The notes beneath the pieces are model-generated. The model saw only the letters and a list, made by a program, of their open reading frames with translations. It ran no database searches and was not told the DNA's origin. From assembly GCA_030835385.1 (NCBI GenBank), contig JAURPI010000042.1:62001-126000 (forward strand): a stretch of DNA of 64,000 nt, in the 5' to 3' direction. The position numbers were made by a program, and so were the translations under genes. Positions 34,123 through 44,748 of this stretch are shown in pieces; position 1 is the first letter of the stretch; each line of letters begins with the position of its first letter. This DNA comes from Alphaproteobacteria bacterium. GTDB taxonomy: Bacteria > Pseudomonadota > Alphaproteobacteria > Rhodospirillales > Rhodospirillaceae.

Positions 34123-36290
34123 CCCAGATTCCAAATTTCTCTGATATTCCGCTGGAACCATCTGACGGCGGGCGGACAAAAACCAGCGCCAATGCGTCTG
34201 TGAAGAATTGGAGCACACCGGAAGGTATTGAGGTTAAACCGGCCTTCGACGCCAGTGATGTTGCCGGCTTAGACTTCTTGAATACGTTACCGGGCGTTCC
34301 ACCATTTCTGCGCGGCCCCTACCCGACCATGTATGCGAGTCGGCCGTGGACCATTCGCCAATACGCTGGTTTCTCGACAGCAGAGGACTCAAACGCGTTT
34401 TACCGTCGCAACTTAGCTGCCGGACAAAAGGGCCTGTCAATCGCATTCGATCTCGCAACACATCGCGGGTATGACTCCGACCACCCAAGGGTGACTGGTG
34501 ATGTCGGCATGGCAGGCGTTGCCATCGACTCTATATATGACATGCACACGTTATTCGACGGCATCCCTCTGGATCAAATGTCTGTTTCAATGACGATGAA
34601 TGGTGCCGTATTGCCAGTCTTGGCGTTGTACATCGTGGCGGCAGAAGAACAGGGCGTGAAACCGGAAGCTTTAACCGGCACCATTCAGAACGACATTCTC
34701 AAAGAATTCATGGTGCGCAACACCTATATTTTCCCGCCTGAACCCAGCATGAAAATTATTTCGGACATCTTCTCCTACACGTCGCAGAACATGCCCAAAT
34801 ACAATTCGATATCGATCTCCGGTTATCATATGCAAGAAGCTGGAGCGACGGCTGATCTGGAACTGGCGTACACGCTAGCGGACGGCGTGGAATACGCACG
34901 TGCCGGTCAGGCTGCAGGGCTAGACATTGATACCTTCGCGCCGCGTCTGTCGTTCTTCTGGGCCATTGGTATGAACTTCTTCATGGAAGTTGCCAAAATG
35001 CGGGCTGCCCGGTTGCTCTGGGCCAAACTCATCAAACCCTTCGATCCGAAAAGCGACAAATCTTTATGTTTGCGCACCCATTGCCAAACGTCGGGTTGGT
35101 CATTAACCGCACAAGACGTCTACAACAATGTGACCCGCACGTGCATTGAAGCGATGGCCGCGACCCACGGTCACACCCAATCGCTTCACACCAACGCACT
35201 TGACGAAGCTCTAGCTCTACCGACGGACTTTTCGGCGCGTATCGCACGCAACACCCAGCTTTTCATTCAACAAGAAACGGGCACGTGCCGCACGGTCGAC
35301 CCTTGGGGCGGCAGCCATTATGTCGAGCGCCTGACCCACGACCTGGCCAAGCGGGCATGGGAGCATATTCAGGAAGTTGAAGAACTGGGCGGCATGGCAA
35401 AAGCGATTAAGGCTGGTGTCCCTAAGTTGCGGATTGAAGAGGCAGCCGCTCGCACCCAGGCCCGGATCGACTCCGGCCGCCAGACAGTCGTGGGAGTGAA
35501 CAAGTACCGACTGGATGAAACCGAAAAAATTGACGTCCTTAAGGTCGACAACGCCGCTGTCCGCACCTCTCAACTTGAGAAGTTAAAGCGCTTGAAGGCT
35601 GAGCGAGATGAAACAAGTTGCCAGGCTGCGCTGTCAGTCTTAACCGAGGCCGCCAAAACGGGAGATGGCAACCTTCTCGCCCTTTCTGTTGACGCCGCCC
35701 GGGCAAAGGCTACGGTTGGTGAAATTACTCAGGCACTGGAAGACGTGTATGGTCGCCATGTTGCTGAGATCAAATCTATTTCGGGGGTCTATCGGAAAGA
35801 AGTGGGCGAGTCAGACCAAACAGTGTCCAAAGTCGCAACCATGGTATCTACGTTCGAAGAGAACGAAGGACGTAGGCCGCGTATCCTGATCGCAAAAATG
35901 GGACAGGACGGACACGACCGAGGCCAGAAAGTTATTGCCACCGCTTTCGCTGACCTTGGGTTCGATGTTGATATAGGCCCGCTTTTCCAAACACCTGAAG
36001 AAGCCGCCCGCCAAGCTGTAGAGAATGACGTCCATATTATTGGCGCCAGCTCGCTGGCAGCAGGACACCTGACGCTTGTTCCGACATTGAAAGACGAGCT
36101 TAAGAAATTGGGACGCGACGATATTATGATCGTCGCAGGCGGTGTTATTCCGCCGCAAGACTATAACGCTTTAACCGAGGCCGGAGCAGCCGCGATTTTC
36201 CCACCGGGTACGATTATTAGCGAAGCCGCTATCGGACTGTTGGATAAACTTAGCCAATCGCTTGGGCACAACACCTCAACGGTCAAGTAG
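34119..36290 (+). CDS. mutB: Methylmalonyl-CoA mutase large subunit
   Basis: 723 aa, typical length. The barrel contains [39 protein letters not shown] and [11 protein letters not shown]. The C-terminal cobalamin domain has [18 protein letters not shown] (base-off DxHxxG) and [16 protein letters not shown]. It is the catalytic subunit, forming the heterodimer with MutA. ATGA overlap with mutA; meaB follows 10 bp after its stop. Confidence 0.95.
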   Translation: MTQIPNFSDIPLEPSDGGRTKTSANASVKNWSTPEGIEVKPAFDASDVAGLDFLNTLPGVPPFLRGPYPTMYASRPWTIRQYAGFSTAEDSNAFYRRNLAAGQKGLSIAFDLATHRGYDSDHPRVTGDVGMAGVAIDSIYDMHTLFDGIPLDQMSVSMTMNGAVLPVLALYIVAAEEQGVKPEALTGTIQNDILKEFMVRNTYIFPPEPSMKIISDIFSYTSQNMPKYNSISISGYHMQEAGATADLELAYTLADGVEYARAGQAAGLDIDTFAPRLSFFWAIGMNFFMEVAKMRAARLLWAKLIKPFDPKSDKSLCLRTHCQTSGWSLTAQDVYNNVTRTCIEAMAATHGHTQSLHTNALDEALALPTDFSARIARNTQLFIQQETGTCRTVDPWGGSHYVERLTHDLAKRAWEHIQEVEELGGMAKAIKAGVPKLRIEEAAARTQARIDSGRQTVVGVNKYRLDETEKIDVLKVDNAAVRTSQLEKLKRLKAERDETSCQAALSVLTEAAKTGDGNLLALSVDAARAKATVGEITQALEDVYGRHVAEIKSISGVYRKEVGESDQTVSKVATMVSTFEENEGRRPRILIAKMGQDGHDRGQKVIATAFADLGFDVDIGPLFQTPEEAARQAVENDVHIIGASSLAAGHLTLVPTLKDELKKLGRDDIMIVAGGVIPPQDYNALTEAGAAAIFPPGTIISEAAIGLLDKLSQSLGHNTSTVK

Positions 36291-36300
36291 GTCGCCGGCT

Positions 36301-37311
36301 ATGTCGGCATCCAGCGCCTCTTCAACCAGCCGTTCTCGATTGTCAGTCGAGGAGTATGTCGCAGGCGTGCGGTCTGGGGATCGGGCCAACCTTGCGCAAG
36401 CGATTACGTTGATCGAAAGCCGCAAGCCAGAACACCAAGAACAGGCACAGCAGGTCTTGCTGGAACTGGCTCCATTGGCCGGCCAATCCATACGCGTGGG
36501 CATCTCGGGTGTGCCTGGAGCCGGTAAAAGCACGTTCATTGACACTCTGGGGACTAACCTGACGGCCGAGGGTCATAAGGTTGCAGTTTTGGCCGTGGAC
36601 CCAACTTCCGCTCGAACCGGTGGGTCGATACTCGGCGACAAGACGCGGATGGCCAATCTTGCGACGGACGATAATGCCTTTATCCGGCCCTCGCCAACAT
36701 CTGGCACCTTGGGTGGCGTAACGCGGACAACACGCGAAACCATACTGGTCTGCGAGGCCGCAGGATTTGATGTCATCCTTGTGGAGACTGTGGGTGTAGG
36801 ACAATCAGAAGTCGCGGTAGCAGAGATGGTCGACTTTTTTATGTTGCTACTGATCGCTGGCGCTGGTGACGAACTACAGGGAATCAAAAAAGGTGTACTA
36901 GAAATCGCCGATATGATCGCTGTAAACAAAGCGGATGGCGATAATGAAATCAAGGCCAAAGCATCTGCCGCTGAATATCAACGCGCTCTGCGCATCATCT
37001 CTCCGAAGGACCGGGGCTGGACACCACCGGTCGTGACGATCAGCGCTCTTGAGAATCGTGGTCTCGATGACTTATGGGGCAGAATTACCCAGAGATATAA
37101 TCACCTCACCGACTCTGGTGGACTCTCGGCGATGCGACAACAGCAGCAAGTGAGATGGATGTGGGCAATGGTTGAAGATCGTCTGGTTGAAAAGCTGAAA
37201 GCGCATCCAGAAATAAAAGCAATGGTGCCCAGCGTAGAATCAGCAGTCACCAACGGCACCCTGACGCCGGCTCTGGCAGCTGACAAAATGCTGAGGACCT
37301 TCAGAGAATAA
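36301..37311 (+). CDS. meaB: MeaB/ArgK-type GTPase, mutase chaperone
   Basis: 336 aa from ATG 36301 (AGGT upstream), 10 bp after mutB; an earlier frame from 36262 overlaps mutB. G1/Walker A GVPGAGKSTFIDTLG, VAVLAVDPTS, DKTRMANLATDDNAFIRPSP, VILVETVGVGQSE, and NKADGDN as the base-specifying motif. The protein loads and protects adenosylcobalamin in methylmalonyl-CoA mutase. Its place in the mutAB operon fits that role. Confidence 0.93.
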   Translation: MSASSASSTSRSRLSVEEYVAGVRSGDRANLAQAITLIESRKPEHQEQAQQVLLELAPLAGQSIRVGISGVPGAGKSTFIDTLGTNLTAEGHKVAVLAVDPTSARTGGSILGDKTRMANLATDDNAFIRPSPTSGTLGGVTRTTRETILVCEAAGFDVILVETVGVGQSEVAVAEMVDFFMLLLIAGAGDELQGIKKGVLEIADMIAVNKADGDNEIKAKASAAEYQRALRIISPKDRGWTPPVVTISALENRGLDDLWGRITQRYNHLTDSGGLSAMRQQQQVRWMWAMVEDRLVEKLKAHPEIKAMVPSVESAVTNGTLTPALAADKMLRTFRE

Positions 37312-37314
37312 ACG

Positions 37315-38190
37315 ATGCCAGCACTAGCACATTGCAAAGACTGTTATGTCCTAACCATCCAGTGCCCCGACACGGTTGGCATTGTTGCAGCCGTTTCTAC
37401 GTTTCTGGCTGACCAGAAGGCCTTTATTAAAGAAAGCGCGCACTATGGCGATCCTGATACTGGCCGCTTTTTTATGCGCACAGTGTTTCGATCGGCCAAC
37501 ACCAATGCTTTACGAGAGGATGAAATAACATCCGGATTTGCAGAACTAGCCCAACGTTTCGAAATGGACTGGGATCTCTTTGAAGCAAATAAAAAAGTCA
37601 AAGCCGTCATCGCCGTATCCAAATTTGGCCACTGCCTAAATGACCTTCTGCACCGTGTGCAGATCGGGGCTATCCCGGTAGAAGTGACGGCCGTTGTTTC
37701 GAACCATGACACCTTCCGCGATCTCGTGGAATGGCACGAAATTCCTTTTCACCACCTACCCATCACCGCGGATACAAAAGCTGTACAAGAAGAGAAATTG
37801 TTGGGGGTGATAGCCGAAACAAAGTCAGACCTCCTTGTACTCGCGCGGTACATGCAAGTTCTTACGCCTGCCACGTGCGATCAGCTCTCAGGCAGCATTA
37901 TCAATATCCACCACTCGTTTCTGCCCGGCTTTAAAGGCGCCCGGCCTTATCATCAAGCGCATGCACGCGGCGTTAAAATTATTGGTGCTACGGCGCATTA
38001 CGTCACATCGGATCTCGATGAAGGCCCCATTATCGAGCAGGCTGTGGAGCGGGTCGATCATACACTCAGCCCTGAAGACCTCGTCTTGCTAGGCCAGGAC
38101 ATAGAAAGCTCGGTCCTCTCCAGAGCAGTACGATGGCACGCAGAGCGACGCGTGTTGTTAAACGACTCTAAGACGGTGGTCTTTCGCTAG
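37315..38190 (+). CDS. purU: Formyltetrahydrofolate deformylase
   Basis: 291 aa, ATG 37315, three bases after meaB. N-terminal ACT domain (VLTIQCPDTVGIVAAVSTFL) and C-terminal formyltransferase-like domain with INIHHSFLPGFKGARPYHQA (catalytic Asn/His) and SDLDEGPIIEQAVERV (Asp). Hydrolyses 10-formyl-THF to THF and formate, balancing one-carbon pools. Its tight linkage to meaB implies co-transcription with the mutase genes. Confidence 0.92.
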   Translation: MPALAHCKDCYVLTIQCPDTVGIVAAVSTFLADQKAFIKESAHYGDPDTGRFFMRTVFRSANTNALREDEITSGFAELAQRFEMDWDLFEANKKVKAVIAVSKFGHCLNDLLHRVQIGAIPVEVTAVVSNHDTFRDLVEWHEIPFHHLPITADTKAVQEEKLLGVIAETKSDLLVLARYMQVLTPATCDQLSGSIINIHHSFLPGFKGARPYHQAHARGVKIIGATAHYVTSDLDEGPIIEQAVERVDHTLSPEDLVLLGQDIESSVLSRAVRWHAERRVLLNDSKTVVFR

Positions 38191-38243
38191 CTGCTCCGGC
38201 TATTCTTTTGGATCCTGCTTAATCATTGTCAAAGGATCGTGTC

Positions 38244-39488
38244 ATGCGCAGCCTAACTCTGTCTCTCGCTCTTTCGCTCATCGCCTGGACAAGCGCGCAC
38301 GCCAAAACTACTGAAGACATGATTGAGCGGGCGCGCGGCATCCACCAACGAGTTATTACGATCGACACCCATGTCGACATCCCGCCGAACTTCGCAACCC
38401 CCGCCTATGACCTCATGAAACCGGGGCCAAGTAGACAGCAGGTCCACCTTCCAACAATGATTGAGGGTGGGCTTGATGCAACTTTTATCATCGTTTTCGT
38501 TGGGCAAGGCCCTCGTACGGAAGCCGGATACGCGAAAGCACTCTCTGACGCCTTCGTAAAATTTGCGGCCATTCATCGCGTCACGAGCGACATGTACCCA
38601 GATCAAATTGAGTTGGCCCGAACCGCAGATGACGTTCGCCGGATAGATGCAGCTGGCAAGAAGGTGGCCCTAATCGGGATTGAAAACGGCTATCCCATGG
38701 GCAAAGACCTACGCCTACTGGATCAATTCTACGACTATGGCGCCCGTTACTTTGGGCTCATTCATGCCGGTCATAACGATCTTGGTGATTCATCCATGCC
38801 TGACCGGCGAAGCCGTGAACCCGTCGAAGAGCATAGTGGCCTCACAGACCTAGGCCGTCAGGTCGTGCGCCGCCTCAATGAACTTGGGATCATGGTCGAC
38901 GTATCTCACGCTTCGAAGCAAACGTCGTTAGATATCATTGCAGAATCAAAAGCTCCTGTGATTGCATCACATTCTAGTCTGGAAGGTGTTTACGACCATC
39001 CACGCAATATGAGCGATGAAGAACTCCTGGCCATAAAAGCATCCAATGGGGTGGTCCAAGTTGTCGCTTTCGATAATTATTTGCGCGCTGTTCCTCAGGC
39101 CAAACAAGATGCCATTGCAGCCCTATGGAAGGACATAGGCGTTGAATCGATGAGCGATTTTAGAACCATGGCTCGCGAGGAGCTCGAAGTTTACCGAGAG
39201 AGAATGGCTAAGCTGGAACTAGAATTCCCCAAGGCTGGGGTTAAAGACCTAGTGGACCATATCGATTACGCGGTTGAGAAAGTTGGGATTGAACACGTGG
39301 GCATCGCGTCAGATTTTAATGGCGGCGGCGGCATAGACGGCTGGTCTGACGCCTCAGAAACCTTCAATGTGACCCTGGAACTGGTGCGACGTGGTTATTC
39401 AGAGGAACAAATTTCTAAGCTCTGGGGCGACAACTTATTGCGCGTAATGGAAGACGTTGAAGACTATGCACACGGCAAAAAAGGATAG
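38244..39488 (+). CDS. Exported membrane dipeptidase (peptidase M19), intact metal site
   Basis: 414 aa from ATG 38244 (AAAGGA 8 nt upstream); earlier TTG at 38226 is less likely. Signal peptide MRSLTLSLALSLIAWTSAHA. All M19 ligands are visible: DTHVDIP (HxD), GIENGYPMG (bridging Glu), DVSHAS (His), SHSSLEG (His), ASDFNGGGG (Asp), with the Arg in HPRNMS. Cleaves dipeptides (including D-containing ones) in the periplasm. The lipoprotein hydrolase gene begins at the last base of its TAG. Confidence 0.9.
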   Translation: MRSLTLSLALSLIAWTSAHAKTTEDMIERARGIHQRVITIDTHVDIPPNFATPAYDLMKPGPSRQQVHLPTMIEGGLDATFIIVFVGQGPRTEAGYAKALSDAFVKFAAIHRVTSDMYPDQIELARTADDVRRIDAAGKKVALIGIENGYPMGKDLRLLDQFYDYGARYFGLIHAGHNDLGDSSMPDRRSREPVEEHSGLTDLGRQVVRRLNELGIMVDVSHASKQTSLDIIAESKAPVIASHSSLEGVYDHPRNMSDEELLAIKASNGVVQVVAFDNYLRAVPQAKQDAIAALWKDIGVESMSDFRTMAREELEVYRERMAKLELEFPKAGVKDLVDHIDYAVEKVGIEHVGIASDFNGGGGIDGWSDASETFNVTLELVRRGYSEEQISKLWGDNLLRVMEDVEDYAHGKKG

Positions 39489-40471
39489 TGAAGTACCGCG
39501 CTCTTCTCGGGCTTATCGGGATAGTACTGATAAGCGCCGCCCTTACCAGCTGTGGGCCATCATACGAACCTATGGGGCCGTCCACTACAAACCCTCACAT
39601 AGATGGGGATAATTTTGTAGCTCGCGACGGCGTGCGTTTGCCTGTGTCAGTTTGGGGTCCACGCGAACGACCAAAAATTGTCGTGGTGGCCTTGCATAGC
39701 TTCGGGGAATTTCGCAGCGCGTACGCCCTGATCGGTGAGAACCTGGCGAAGCGTGATATTGCTGTATGGGCTTATGATCAACGTGGTTTTGGTGACGCCC
39801 CCCATCGGGGAGTCTGGTCTGGCACCGAAACGATGATCCAGGATCTTCAAGACTTTGTATCAGCCGTTCAATCGAGTAGCGGAATTGAAACCCCTGTTGT
39901 TTTGCTTGGTGAAAGCATGGGTGCTGCCGTTGTGCTAGGTGCGCTCGCCGACCCCAACGCTATTATGCCACACGCCGTTATACTGTCAGGACCTGGGGTG
40001 CGTGAGGACCGGCCATGGCGATATTGGTTTAACGTCGGACTGTGGATTGCAACACGCATTGCCCCAGGGTTCGAAGTAAAAGTTGAGCGGGCATACGATT
40101 CACGATTGGACGACATTCACGCATCGCGATGGGCAGAAGACTCAAGAATCATTCACCGCGTTCGACTTGATACTTACTATGGCCTTATCCAACTGAGCGA
40201 TTTTGCATCTAGCGCCGCTCAGTCTTTAGAAGCCAAGACGTTAGTCCTCTACGGCACAAAAGATGATCAGATTCACCCACAATCGATTTGCGCGTTAATG
40301 AAACGTTTAGGCAATCATGGATCACTTCAGGTATTTGAAGACAACCCGCACTTGATGTTTCAGGTTCGTGACCAAATGACGACTCTATCTCTGATTAACC
40401 AATGGATTGATAGACCTGGCCAACTCTCTAGACCCAGCCAAGATATGCCTTGTGAGTTGCAAACCCGATAA
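39488..40471 (+). CDS. Alpha/beta-hydrolase lipoprotein (monoacylglycerol-lipase-like)
   Basis: 327 aa from GTG 39488, which overlaps the dipeptidase TAG by one base. Lipoprotein signal ending in ALTSC (Cys22). Serine hydrolase core: VALHSFGEFRSAYALIGENL (oxyanion region), YDQRGFG, VVLLGESMGAAVVLGAL (nucleophile Ser in GESMG), LYGTKDDQIHPQ (Asp) and NPHLMFQV (His). This layout matches monoacylglycerol lipase/lysophospholipase (Hydrolase_4). It is membrane-anchored at the envelope. Confidence 0.85.
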   Translation: MKYRALLGLIGIVLISAALTSCGPSYEPMGPSTTNPHIDGDNFVARDGVRLPVSVWGPRERPKIVVVALHSFGEFRSAYALIGENLAKRDIAVWAYDQRGFGDAPHRGVWSGTETMIQDLQDFVSAVQSSSGIETPVVLLGESMGAAVVLGALADPNAIMPHAVILSGPGVREDRPWRYWFNVGLWIATRIAPGFEVKVERAYDSRLDDIHASRWAEDSRIIHRVRLDTYYGLIQLSDFASSAAQSLEAKTLVLYGTKDDQIHPQSICALMKRLGNHGSLQVFEDNPHLMFQVRDQMTTLSLINQWIDRPGQLSRPSQDMPCELQTR

Positions 40472-40532
40472 GTGAGTTAACGGCGGGGCTATAGTTACCC
40501 CAAACAGTCCTCTGAAATTTCCAGGCTACCGC

Positions 40533-42041
40533 TTAGTCGATTAAATCTATCTCATGATAATTGATGTACCCGTGCATCTGCTTGTATCCCGTAACTTTGG
40601 GAGAAAGACCGGAGAATTCAGGTGACTCATAAAGAAAAATGGCGGGAGCCGTGTCTCTAGTATAGGCCATGAGTTCATGACGGGCTTTTAGGCCCTTCAC
40701 CGGGTCCCATTCAACCAAAGCCTCCTCGATTTTCGGCTGAATGTTCTCGTCACAGTGCCACGCTGGTGCGCGTCGGCATGAGTGCATCAACAACGGTCGC
40801 AAAGCATCGAATATCGGCCACGCGGGCCAAATGGTTGAATGCGCTCCGGCTCCACCGTGGGTCGGGTCCCGCAATATAGTGTTTAGATAGGCTGCAGCGG
40901 GTAATTGGCGCACCTCCATCGTCACCCCAACCCGGGCAAGATCAGCAGCAACTTGTTGGAATACGAGTGTGCCTGAACCCAAACCAGTTTGAGTTAAAAA
41001 GACGAACGAGAATCCATCTGGGTAACCAGAGTCTTTTAGTAGCGCCTTAGCCTTCTCAGGATCATATGGATAAGGCTCGAGGTTGGGGTTAAAGCCAAAC
41101 GCTTGATGAGACACGCCTTGGGTTGCCGGAGTGGTCAATCCTTGGAACAAGTTCTCAATGATGGCTGATTTATTTACAGCATAGTTTAGAGCCTGGCGCA
41201 CACGCGCATCCGCAAGCGGCCCACCATGTACAGTGACAAAGGAAATCGCCGCGACTGAGGGGTCCAACCACGCCTTTGACACCGCGCCGCCAGCTTCGAC
41301 CGACATGCGCTCATCCGGACCCAAACCAACCGCAATATCTATCCGCCCTGACAGAAGACCCTGAGCCCGTCCTGAAATATCAGGTACGGCAATAATTTCC
41401 AGCCGATCGAGTTTGGGGGCGTGCCAAGACGTTAGATTGGCCGTCATGGAAATCGACGTTGCCTTCCAGGTTTCAACCTTGAAAGGACCGGTCCCGACCG
41501 GCGCTTCAGCATATCCCTGACGCCCTAACTCTCTGAATCGGGGCGCGTCCACCATGATCAACGATCCCATGTAATTGGGCATATTCGGCACGGGATAAGT
41601 CGTTGTAATTTCTGCGGTGAGGCGATCAATGCGTCTTGCGCTGTTTAGGAATTGGATTTCACCCCTCACGCCATCTCGCATCGACGCGTCGCTGGTCAGC
41701 CATTCAACCGCGGCCACAATAGAGTCGGACGTGAGTGGCGATCCGTTCGAGAACACGACATTATCTCTCAGGGTAAATCGCCAGGTACGTTCATCGACAT
41801 TCTTCCACTCCGTCGCGAGCCACGGCATGAGGGTGCCATCGCCGTCGAACTTAATCAGGCCATCGTAGATAGCGCCTGTGGTGAATACGGTAGGACGGGC
41901 GGTTGACGCGAAGGGGTGACCTAGGAATGGTGGAAGGGCATTCACGGCAACACGCAGGGTTTTCTCTGCTTGAGCGGGCCAAGTCCATAACAACGCTAGA
42001 ACAACAGCAAATCGAAATATGGCGTAGGTCTGGGAGCTCAA
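40533..42041 (-). CDS. Family 5 (peptide-type) solute-binding protein, no transporter genes beside it
   Basis: 502 aa from TTG 42041, chosen for GAGGT 7 nt upstream and the signal peptide that follows (FRFAVVLALLWTWPAQA); an ATG further up at 42107 adds 22 polar residues. SBP_bac_5 features: GAIYDGLIKFDGDGTLMPWL, TWRFTLRDNVVFSNGSPLTS, VRQALNYAVNKSAIIENLF, PYDPEKAKALLKDSGYPDGF. It should bind oligopeptides or similar ligands in the periplasm. No permease or ATPase genes adjoin it, so it must work with a distant transporter or as a sensor/chaperone-like binding protein. Confidence 0.85.
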   Translation of the reverse strand: MSSQTYAIFRFAVVLALLWTWPAQAEKTLRVAVNALPPFLGHPFASTARPTVFTTGAIYDGLIKFDGDGTLMPWLATEWKNVDERTWRFTLRDNVVFSNGSPLTSDSIVAAVEWLTSDASMRDGVRGEIQFLNSARRIDRLTAEITTTYPVPNMPNYMGSLIMVDAPRFRELGRQGYAEAPVGTGPFKVETWKATSISMTANLTSWHAPKLDRLEIIAVPDISGRAQGLLSGRIDIAVGLGPDERMSVEAGGAVSKAWLDPSVAAISFVTVHGGPLADARVRQALNYAVNKSAIIENLFQGLTTPATQGVSHQAFGFNPNLEPYPYDPEKAKALLKDSGYPDGFSFVFLTQTGLGSGTLVFQQVAADLARVGVTMEVRQLPAAAYLNTILRDPTHGGAGAHSTIWPAWPIFDALRPLLMHSCRRAPAWHCDENIQPKIEEALVEWDPVKGLKARHELMAYTRDTAPAIFLYESPEFSGLSPKVTGYKQMHGYINYHEIDLID

Positions 42042-42151
42042 GAGCTTAACCTCAACACTGTTTGATGCTTCACATTGAACACCACCTTGCGAGATGATGC
42101 GGTGCATCGTAGGTAAGAAGACAATATAAAAATTCCGATAGGGAAAATAGC

Positions 42152-42529
42152 ATGGCGCGCCAAGAAAAAGACAGCATCGACCTGAGCGAAGGTTTGGACT
42201 ACGTCAAAGATCTTCCGGGATTCGAAAAAGGTCACCCTCATTATTTTAATGACCAAATGATCGATCACCTACTTGAGATTTGCCTTCAACTCGCGGGAGA
42301 GATCTGGGTCAATCGAGACCGGCAGTTTGTGATGGAGCACCTCCTGGCGACGAAGGGTAAGGTGACACCTGAAATGATTGAAGAGTTCAAGCCAGACGCC
42401 GAAATAAAAGAAGAGCTGCGCGACGCTCGTAAGGTGTTTAGCCGACGAATCTTTGGCAGCCTCTACGCCAATCTTGAGGAAGGCGGTAAAGCCGAATTTA
42501 TGACAGGTGTCGTTAAAGAGGAGAGTTAA
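42152..42529 (+). CDS. Small helical protein, second member of the local family
   Basis: 125 aa, ATG 42152 preceded by GATAGGGAAAATAGC. N-terminal acidic extension (DSIDLSEGLDYVKDLPGFEK), then the shared core LAGEIWVNRDRQFVMEHLL, ATKGKVTPEMIEEF, KPDAEIKEELRDARKVF, which aligns with the 99-aa protein at 27880-28179. Stands alone between the binding-protein gene and the DUF3604 gene. Function unknown, no export signal. Confidence 0.75.
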   Translation: MARQEKDSIDLSEGLDYVKDLPGFEKGHPHYFNDQMIDHLLEICLQLAGEIWVNRDRQFVMEHLLATKGKVTPEMIEEFKPDAEIKEELRDARKVFSRRIFGSLYANLEEGGKAEFMTGVVKEES

Positions 42530-42753
42530 GCCAGCTCGACCGAAACACCTCGTCGATAATAACTAGTGCATTGAGTTTCACAATTTGATGATTTCCGATA
42601 GGGTGCATGATCATGATGATGATTATATTTAGCCTAGGGAATGATTAGTAAGAATAATAGAAGAGAAAATCTTATTTTCGATGAGTATCGCGCACTAAAC
42701 GTTCAATTACACGAGAATGAGTATGACGGACATGGTCTTTTGAGGGGATTCGT

Positions 42754-44748
42754 ATGCGGTTTATTCCAGCGACCACCATTGCCATTGCGTTCGCACTCTC
42801 AGGATGCGCGTCAGCTAATCTAGATACCTCATCAACTGTATCGGATCAGTGGACCAATCCGAACGCCATGGTGCGATATACAGAAGACAGAGCGATCTGT
42901 GCGGACCGCAACCCGCATCGCAACGCTTATTTCGGTGATCTGCACATTCACACCGGCTACTCTTACGATGCTCGCCCCTACGGGACAGACCTGACTCCTG
43001 CTGACGCCTATCGGTTTGCCAAAGGGGAACCCTTGGGCGCACCTCCGTATGATGAAATGGGCAAACCAACCCAAACCATACAACTGAACAAACCTCTTGA
43101 TTTCGCTGCGGTCACTGACCATTCGGAATTCTTCGGTGAGATGCAGCTTTGCACTGACCCCACGAGCGAAGTTTACGACACCAGGACGTGTTGGCTCGTG
43201 CGAGAAGGGGGGCCGCAGGGTGGGACGCCGTTTTTCCCGACGATCATTAGCCAAGCCCCCGAGCGGCCTGCGGAGTTGTGCGGCGAAGATGGAACCCAAT
43301 GCGACCCCGCCTCCAAACCGCTGTGGCAACTCACGCAAGACATGGCAAACGAGGCTGACGATAAAACATCACGGTGTGTGTTTACGGCCTTCATTGGCTA
43401 TGAGCACACAGGCACGCCCAACTCCAACAACTATCATCGCAATGTCATCTTTCGAAACGACCGAGTGCCCGAACGTGCAATCTCCTATGTAGAAACACCG
43501 CGTGACCATCAGTTGTGGAAAGAGCTCAACGATCAGTGTGTTGAAGGCATAGACGGCTGCGAGGTTGTCGTCATACCTCACAATTCCAACATCAGTTCCG
43601 GCGAGATGTTCCCGTCTTATACGGTGGCGTTCGAAACTGCGGATGAGCAGCGCAGCATGGCGGAGATGCGCAATCTGATGGAACCCATCATGGAAGTGTT
43701 CCAGCACAAAGGAAATTCAGAATGCCTGAACGGATTTCCCGGCATTCTCGGAGAACCCGATGAACTCTGTAACATCGAGCAGGTTAGAGCTGTTGGGGAC
43801 TATGTTGGCAACGGGGGCGAACCGTATACGGTTCGGTTTTGTGAAGACAACGAAGTGGGACGGCGCGGCTTCGTCCGCACAGGCTGTATCTCCAAGAATG
43901 ACTTCTTCCGCAGCGTTCTGCTGACCGGCCTGCAAGACGAGGAGAAGATCGGGGTCAATTCCTACAAAATGGGAGTGATCGCTTCGACCGACACCCACAT
44001 CGGCCTGGCCGGGTATACCCAAGAACAGGGCTGGCAAGGTGCCCTTGTGGTTGAAACTGATCCGAGATTGCGTTTGCTGGATGTCAACAACATGCCTCGG
44101 GCCTTGGATGCCAACCCTGGCGGTCTCGCCGGTGTCTGGGCTGTTGAGAACTCCCGGGATGCACTCTTTGAGTCCATGCAACGGCGGGAAGTGTTTGGCA
44201 CGAGCGGAACACGCATCAAGCCGCGTTTGTTTGCCGGATGGAACCTCGACGTCAACGCCTGTGCGGGTGATGATACGGCGGCCTATGGGTATGAAGCCGG
44301 TACGCCAATGGGTGGCGATCTGACAAGCCAGCCTACAGACGCCACGCTGCGGGTGCTCGCAACAGCGGTGCAGGACCCGGACGCGGCTCAACTCCAGAAA
44401 CTTCAAGTCATTAAAGGCTGGGTTGATGGTGAGGGCCAATCCCGATACCAAGTCTTCGATATCGCAGGACAAGAAAACCAGAGCGGCTCCGTCGACCTGG
44501 AAACCGGAAAGTGGAGTGGTAGCGGCGCAGCAGCGCTGTGTTCTGTGTTCGAGGATCCAGACTTCGATCCCACAGAAGCGGCGTACTACTACATGCGAGC
44601 CGTTGAAGTGCCGACACTGCGCTGGAGCTGGGCGCAATGTGCCGCCATATCCGCCGATGCACGCCCAGCCGAATGCGATAATGCAGCGCCCAAAGTGATC
44701 CAAGAGCTGGCATGGACGTCGCCTATTTGGTACCTGCCCTCCCCTTAA
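42754..44748 (+). CDS. DUF3604 lipoprotein (PHP-type metal hydrolase-like)
   Basis: 664 aa, ATG 42754 with GAGGGG 7 nt upstream. Lipobox ALSGC (Cys18). Near residue 63 YFGDLHIHTGYSYDARPYG carries the HxH of PHP-type metallohydrolases; LDFAAVTDHSEFFGE follows. Later HNSNISSGEMFPSY, GVIASTDTHIGLAGYTQEQG and ENSRDALFESMQRREVFGTS complete the DUF3604 pattern. It is an exported, membrane-tethered metal-dependent hydrolase of unknown substrate. The upstream 224 bp are AT-rich. The next gene starts at the base after its stop. Confidence 0.85.
   Translation: MRFIPATTIAIAFALSGCASANLDTSSTVSDQWTNPNAMVRYTEDRAICADRNPHRNAYFGDLHIHTGYSYDARPYGTDLTPADAYRFAKGEPLGAPPYDEMGKPTQTIQLNKPLDFAAVTDHSEFFGEMQLCTDPTSEVYDTRTCWLVREGGPQGGTPFFPTIISQAPERPAELCGEDGTQCDPASKPLWQLTQDMANEADDKTSRCVFTAFIGYEHTGTPNSNNYHRNVIFRNDRVPERAISYVETPRDHQLWKELNDQCVEGIDGCEVVVIPHNSNISSGEMFPSYTVAFETADEQRSMAEMRNLMEPIMEVFQHKGNSECLNGFPGILGEPDELCNIEQVRAVGDYVGNGGEPYTVRFCEDNEVGRRGFVRTGCISKNDFFRSVLLTGLQDEEKIGVNSYKMGVIASTDTHIGLAGYTQEQGWQGALVVETDPRLRLLDVNNMPRALDANPGGLAGVWAVENSRDALFESMQRREVFGTSGTRIKPRLFAGWNLDVNACAGDDTAAYGYEAGTPMGGDLTSQPTDATLRVLATAVQDPDAAQLQKLQVIKGWVDGEGQSRYQVFDIAGQENQSGSVDLETGKWSGSGAAALCSVFEDPDFDPTEAAYYYMRAVEVPTLRWSWAQCAAISADARPAECDNAAPKVIQELAWTSPIWYLPSP

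Noticed and set aside
42641-42823. 60-codon plus-strand frame overlapping the DUF3604 start
   Set aside because: It overlaps the lipoprotein signal of a clear gene, has a ribosome-binding site too close to its ATG, and loses protein-like composition after 42750.
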